From assembly GCA_000403035.1 (NCBI GenBank), contig AQSL01000114.1:1-20214 (forward strand): a stretch of DNA of 20,214 bases. The letters run 5' to 3'. Positions 16,184 to 20,214 of this stretch are shown piece by piece. The position numbers and the translations under genes were made by a program. The notes under the pieces were generated by a model, which made no database searches, was not told the DNA's origin, and saw only the letters and a program-made list of their open reading frames with translations. Every line of letters begins with the position of its first letter. The first letter of the stretch is position 1. Source of the DNA: Candidatus Latescibacter anaerobius SCGC AAA252-E07 (GTDB lineage Bacteria > Latescibacterota > Latescibacteria > Latescibacterales > Latescibacteraceae).

Positions 16184-16543
16184 TATAAAAGGTGCCTGTT
16201 GAAAATCCTCGTTATTAATGACTAATATTTATAGCCGAAAATTCCATTTCACGCTGAACCAGGACAGGTAAATACGTGTCAGAAAATATGTGAAATAGAG
16301 GCAATGGTGTGAATTGTGAACTTTTCTTGAGTTTTTGTATGTGCAGAGTCCATAACGCTTTTGATTGTTATTTAATGATTTACGATGAATGCTGAATAAC
16401 ATTTCATCCTGCCTGACAGGCCGATTTTGGATGTTGTATTTAATGAAAACGTATGTCGAAAATATCCTACGGTTGGTTCACCTTCCTTCGAGTAACTGTT
16501 GCGTCCATAAAAGACGGTATATAATCATATTTCATCGCCTGTT
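16184..16543. other. Intergenic region between tRNA-Asp and the cupin gene
   Basis: About 360 bases without a supported gene; the short frame on the + strand at 16389-16574 has no recognisable content. An odd palindrome GCCTGACAGGC lies at 16411-16421 and shares TGACAGGCCG with the tRNA-Asp anticodon region (16097-16106). Confidence 0.5.
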
Positions 16544-18235
16544 TCATTCAGGATTTCCGAATCGTCCGAAATAGAGGAACGTGACCGGTTTTCCGGATAT
16601 ATTGAAGTGAGCATGCGGCGTCCGGTCATCCGGCGGAATCATAAACGCGGTTCCCGGTTCGAGTCGACGCAGCTGCTTGCCGAGAAGGATATGGATGTCA
16701 CCATCGATCGGGCACCAGACCTCCTCATCGCCCGTGCCGTGACTGTGCGGCTGTGAGAAATCGCCGGGCATGATGGTCACGGTTAAAAAGTATTTCAGAT
16801 CCGAGAGACCTTCATTCTGCCGGATAAGCCATTTGTTATGGTTCACCCAGTGGGCGGTAATCGTATGGTATGGCTCGAGGTTTGTGTCTCTCCAGACGAT
16901 GTGGTCTCCGGGTGTAAATCCATTGTGAACCGGTTCGACGAGGTGATACATCGTGAGGTCATTTTTGCCGGTGTTTTCCAGAGTGAACGTTACTCCTTCG
17001 GGGATGAGCACACCAATACCCGGATAAAGAGCAAATGTTTCCCCGCCACCCGTGATGGTGCCTTTCCCGTCCACTATGTAAAAAAGCTCCTGTTCACCGT
17101 CCGGAGTCACCGGAGTCGTCTCGATTTGTGGATAGAGCGTAGCATGGGCAAACCGCCTGATTGTTTTAAACACGGCTCCACGGGTTGTCGGTGTTCGGGG
17201 GTCACCGGGGCATCTGGTGAAAACATCGCGTTCGATGAGTGCGCCATGCACCGTTACCGGCGGGGACTCTTTCCCGTTTCGGATAAACATGTCGATGTTC
17301 ACATCACGGTCAGGGTTGTAAGGACTGCCTTCGAGCATGCTGTAAGGTTTCTGTTCTCCGGGACCGGACTTCATCATCCAGAAAACTTTAATCGTGCGGT
17401 CGGAAATGTTAATATTAGCATGAGGTGAGATGCCGTCGGGCGGAACTTTGTAAACAGTACCTGCGGGAAAATTGCGCATTTTCTTCCCGAGCAGGATCCG
17501 GGTATCATCGCCCCTGATAGAGAGCCATATCTCCTCAGAGGCCTCGTTGTGGCTGTGGGGCTGGGACATGGTAAGAGGTGCAAAATATACCGGCCGGCAC
17601 CCTGTCAGCACAGCGAGCCCGTCCTCCTCTGAAAACAAGCTGTTGCTTCCGATGTGTGACCAGTGACCGGGGCGTTCGGTGAGCGGTCGGCCATACTCGT
17701 CTTTGACCACGAGCTCTGTGTTTGGTGTGAATCCGCCCGGTATCGGCTCGGTGATAATGTACATGGCGAGGGGATCATCTCCGCTGTTTTCCATGGTAAA
17801 AGAGACATCAGGCGGGATGAGAAGTCCGATACCGTCACGGAGTTCGGCTGTTTTACCACCGCAGGTAATACTGCCGCGGCCTTCGTAGACGAAACAGATT
17901 TCCTGCTCGCCCGAAAGTGTCGCCGGTATCGTTTTTTTATGCGGCGGAATAAACGCGTGACTTACTGCTTTTACCCCGGTGAGCACAGCGCCTTTGGACT
18001 CCGGGCGAAGAGGATTGCCGCTCCGAAGGGGACTGAGAAGTTTTGTCCGGTACAGCGCCCCGCGGACTATTTCAGGGGGGCGTTCATTGCGAGATGCCAT
18101 AAACTGGTCAATATCCGGATCAACTTCCGGATCATAGGGTTTGGGATTCAGGGCGTTCCAGAGGGTTTCCTCAGCTCCGCAGAAAACTGCACCGATACAC
18201 ATCAAAATCACCACATATCTCCAAACGTTTTTCAT
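16544..18235 (-). CDS. Secreted four-cupin protein (duplicated bicupin)
   Basis: A 563-residue protein with an N-terminal hydrophobic signal segment (about 5-21). Two homologous halves (about 25-290 and 297-556) each hold two cupin barrels. The second cupin of each half keeps the metal ligands: QPHSHNEASEEIW (His227, His229, Glu234/235) with PHANIN (His272), and QPHSHGTGDEEVW (His497, His499, Glu504/505) with PHAHFN (His541). The first cupins (about 88-165 and 358-435) keep the fold signatures (GEQEI.FV.EG.G, IGLLIP) but lack the HxH pair, so they are probably non-catalytic. The start at 18235 is set by AAAGGAGA (18243-18250) 7 bases before it; an ATG at 18253 lies upstream of that ribosome site. 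Function may be sugar or aromatic binding, isomerase or dioxygenase; none can be chosen. It lies 140 bp downstream of a co-directional peptidase gene. Confidence 0.85.
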   Translation of the reverse strand: MKNVWRYVVILMCIGAVFCGAEETLWNALNPKPYDPEVDPDIDQFMASRNERPPEIVRGALYRTKLLSPLRSGNPLRPESKGAVLTGVKAVSHAFIPPHKKTIPATLSGEQEICFVYEGRGSITCGGKTAELRDGIGLLIPPDVSFTMENSGDDPLAMYIITEPIPGGFTPNTELVVKDEYGRPLTERPGHWSHIGSNSLFSEEDGLAVLTGCRPVYFAPLTMSQPHSHNEASEEIWLSIRGDDTRILLGKKMRNFPAGTVYKVPPDGISPHANINISDRTIKVFWMMKSGPGEQKPYSMLEGSPYNPDRDVNIDMFIRNGKESPPVTVHGALIERDVFTRCPGDPRTPTTRGAVFKTIRRFAHATLYPQIETTPVTPDGEQELFYIVDGKGTITGGGETFALYPGIGVLIPEGVTFTLENTGKNDLTMYHLVEPVHNGFTPGDHIVWRDTNLEPYHTITAHWVNHNKWLIRQNEGLSDLKYFLTVTIMPGDFSQPHSHGTGDEEVWCPIDGDIHILLGKQLRRLEPGTAFMIPPDDRTPHAHFNISGKPVTFLYFGRFGNPE

Positions 18236-18241
18236 CTGACA

Positions 18242-18250
18242 TTCTCCTTT
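18242..18250 (-). promoter_or_regulatory. Shine-Dalgarno deciding the cupin gene start
   Basis: The minus strand reads AAAGGAGAA here, followed by TGTCAG and the ATG at 18235-18233. The site overlaps the codons after the upstream in-frame ATG (18253), which favours the downstream start. Confidence 0.75.
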
Positions 18251-18375
18251 CATCCTTGGCTATACACTGTTCTATCTTTACTGAAATTATATCGAAGGGT
18301 TATAGAAAGTCCATGTTCACATTCCCCGAATAAACTGTATGATGTTTGTTGCTGTCAAGAGCATGGGAATCATTA

Positions 18376-19830
18376 TTATTCATGTTGCGGTAACGGTGGT
18401 TTCTGATCGGCAGGTAGCGAGCTTTTATAAGCGAAACCTTCTGTTTTTTCTTCGAATTCAACACGTGCTTTCTTAATAACTTTTTTATCCATGAAAACCT
18501 CGATTGAACCAGCGGCAAGCACTTTTGCAGCGGTGTTCATTGCTTTATACCCAATGGTTGAAGCAGAGCATGAGACCACTGCCCAGCTATGCCATGGTAT
18601 GCCGGCCGGCGCAGAAACAATTTTCAATTCCCCGGCAGTGGGAACAATCCAGCTCACATCGGCAATATCGGTCGAGCCTCCACCGATAGTTTTCGGCACC
18701 TCAAACGGTTCGATATCTGTTGTTATTCCCTCTTCCGGAATACCCAAATATTTCTGCATTTCTTGTGCAAATAGTTGTTCCTCTTCCGTAAACTGCGGAG
18801 TTCCGATTTCACGTAAGTTCCGGTAAAGAATTTCTGTAAGAGTACGATTGGCATTAAACTGATATACCCCGGTAATCAGGTTGATTTCCATCGTAGTATC
18901 GGTCATGAGGGCTGCTCCTCTGGCACAGTTGAGTACGCGTTCATACATATGTTCAACGCCTTCACGATCAACATCACGGACGAAATACCAAACCCGGGCA
19001 TAGTCCGGAACAATATTAGGAGCCATGCCGCCGTCTTTCACCACATAATGCATACGAACGGTCGGTTTGGCATGCTCACGGAGATAATTGACCCCGATGT
19101 TCATCAATTCAACCGCATCAAGTGCGCTCCTGCCGTTCCATGGATCCATAGCGCCATGAGCCGTCTTGCCCCGAAAAACAATCTCAAAATTATTCATCGC
19201 CAGAGTGGAACCAAGATTCGCATCGTTTTTTGTCCCCGGATGCCATGAAAAGCAGGCATCGAGATCATCAAACAATCCGGCTTTCGCCATATAAATCTTC
19301 CCGACAAGCGTTTCCTCGGCCGGGCATCCGAATACTTTGAGGGTACCTTTGATTTCATGATTTTCCATAACATTCTTGACCGCCAGAGCAGCGGCAATAC
19401 TAGCTGCTCCAAAAAGATTATGTCCACAGCCATGGCCTGGAGCTCCGATTATTACTTCCTCTTTCCGGGTAAGAGAAGGTTTCTGGGAAAGACCTGGTAA
19501 TGCATCGTATTCGGCGAGAATTCCAATGACCGGTCGTCCCGAACCATACGTTGCAATAAAAGCAGTCGGCATGTCCGCTACTCCGCGTTGAACGCTGAGT
19601 CCGCCTTCCTCGAGAAGACCTGACAGATACTTCGCTGATTGATACTCCTCTAACGAAATTTCGGCAAAACCATGTATTGCCCGTGCAGATTCCTCGAAAC
19701 GGGACTGGTGGGCATCGATCCATTCGATTGCTTCCTGTTTGTAAATCTTCGCTTGATTTTGCGCGTAAGCGGTTCCGGGTATGATGAGTACAATGCAGAG
19801 AATACTAATCTGTTTATGCAGTAAAATCAT
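18376..19830 (-). CDS. Secreted M20-family amidohydrolase, AbgB-like (p-aminobenzoyl-glutamate hydrolase type)
   Basis: A 484-residue member of the M20 metallopeptidase/amidohydrolase family, close in length and motifs to the AbgB-type subgroup. It has an N-terminal signal peptide (ISILCIVLIIPGTAYA, about 8-23). Metal-site motifs are GHGCGHN (132-138), PAEE (170-173), SWHPGT (195-200) and a late PWHSW (412-416). GKTAHGAMDPWNGRSALDA (221-239) belongs to the lid/dimerisation domain, and GGGSTDIADVS (383-393) is typical of AbgB-like proteins. The family hydrolyses amide bonds of N-acyl amino acids or dipeptides; export to the periplasm suggests a nutrient-scavenging role here. The start is supported by GAGGA on the minus strand about 9 bases upstream. 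It is probably co-transcribed with the cupin gene downstream. The exact substrate is unknown. Confidence 0.9.
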   Translation of the reverse strand: MILLHKQISILCIVLIIPGTAYAQNQAKIYKQEAIEWIDAHQSRFEESARAIHGFAEISLEEYQSAKYLSGLLEEGGLSVQRGVADMPTAFIATYGSGRPVIGILAEYDALPGLSQKPSLTRKEEVIIGAPGHGCGHNLFGAASIAAALAVKNVMENHEIKGTLKVFGCPAEETLVGKIYMAKAGLFDDLDACFSWHPGTKNDANLGSTLAMNNFEIVFRGKTAHGAMDPWNGRSALDAVELMNIGVNYLREHAKPTVRMHYVVKDGGMAPNIVPDYARVWYFVRDVDREGVEHMYERVLNCARGAALMTDTTMEINLITGVYQFNANRTLTEILYRNLREIGTPQFTEEEQLFAQEMQKYLGIPEEGITTDIEPFEVPKTIGGGSTDIADVSWIVPTAGELKIVSAPAGIPWHSWAVVSCSASTIGYKAMNTAAKVLAAGSIEVFMDKKVIKKARVEFEEKTEGFAYKSSLPADQKPPLPQHE

Positions 19831-20214
19831 CGTTACTGTCCTCTTTTTTTAAAAATTTAAAGAAAGAATACATAACTTGAATGATACTGAATTACTACTG
19901 TGTTATGGAACGTGGATTATTTGTGAATCTGAAAAAGTCGTAATCAGGATTTATTGGATTTTGCAGATTATTATGTTAGTATGAGATATTTATCTGCATT
20001 CCAATGTTCATTTTATTATTATTCTTGCAGGGACTGATTTTAACTGATATTCCCTGTCAGTAGTATCCGGTAAAATTATACTTTAAAACATATAAACCTA
20101 TTTAAAGACTAGTAATTACAAATTATAAGATAATTAATGGATACATAATTTGCTTCATGAGCATGTTTGTTTTTTTCGCCCCCTTTCCGGGCTTACGCCC
20201 GACTTTCCCCCGGA
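19831..20214. other. AT-rich intergenic region ending in a GC-rich structured element
   Basis: No gene is supported in these 384 bases. They should contain the promoter of the leftward M20 gene, but I see no clear -35/-10 pair. A weak inverted repeat ACTGA...TCAGT lies at 20043-20061. The composition changes sharply at about 20177, where a GC-rich mirror-repeat/hairpin element begins. Confidence 0.5.
20179..20211. repeat. Homopyrimidine mirror repeat around a 5-bp hairpin
   Basis: CCCCCTTTC (20179-20187) and CTTTCCCCC (20203-20211) are exact mirror images on the same strand. Between them lies the inverted repeat CGGGC-TTAC-GCCCG (20188-20201) plus one A. It follows a T-run at 20170-20176 and may continue past the window edge, so it could be one end of a longer repeat. 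Confidence 0.6.

Noticed and set aside
16838..18406. Plus-strand open frames opposite the cupin gene (up to 247 residues)
   Set aside because: They are antisense to a gene with clear cupin motifs on the minus strand and have no recognisable domains or ribosome sites.

Overview
The window most likely comes from an anaerobic bacterium of the FCB supergroup or a related candidate phylum. The main evidence is a C-terminal sorting domain of the type IX secretion (T9SS) kind on a 3,459-residue secreted protein, together with a flavin/NADH-linked, FeS-rich hydrogenase-type operon. The phylum cannot be fixed from this sequence alone. The left third looks AT-rich; the cupin and peptidase genes on the right look GC-richer (by eye, not computed).

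Left (about 1-3900, + strand): the end of a HydB/NuoF-like flavin subunit is followed by a tightly packed set of six genes. These are a DRTGG-domain protein, a CBS-pair protein fused to an anti-sigma-type ATPase domain, a second DRTGG paralogue, a PHP-family phosphoesterase, a stand-alone histidine-kinase-type ATPase domain and a [2Fe-2S]/2x[4Fe-4S] electron carrier. It reads as an electron-transfer module with its own sensing and signalling genes. No catalytic [FeFe]-hydrogenase subunit is present inside the window.

Scar (about 3870-4662): the carrier gene stops exactly where the 3' end of a tyrosine-recombinase gene begins. That remnant has Cys where the catalytic Tyr should be, and it converges on a 3'-truncated DUF362 gene. 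This looks like an old integration or deletion junction.

Centre (5312-15691, + strand): one very large open frame encodes a signal peptide, a TolB/PD40 beta-propeller, six leucine-rich-repeat (LRR) arrays of the 22-residue internalin type (16, 16, 7, 12, 10 and 4 core repeats, 65 in total, each array with the same entry and exit caps), an ASH/choice-of-anchor-D domain, three SPNGGE-type Ig-like domains, further beta domains and a T9SS sorting domain. It is probably a cell-surface adhesin or recognition protein. At DNA level the arrays are 66-bp modules, and some are recently duplicated without divergence. A TTGACA-type promoter precedes the gene.

Right (about 16058-19830, - strand): tRNA-Asp(GUC) with an encoded CCA end and a textbook promoter, then a secreted four-cupin protein made by internal duplication of a two-cupin module. 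Upstream of it on the same strand is a secreted M20-family amidohydrolase resembling AbgB. The last 380 bases carry no gene but end in an unusual mirror-repeat/hairpin structure.

The most noteworthy items are the modular LRR protein and the hydrogenase-linked DRTGG/CBS/PHP signalling operon.
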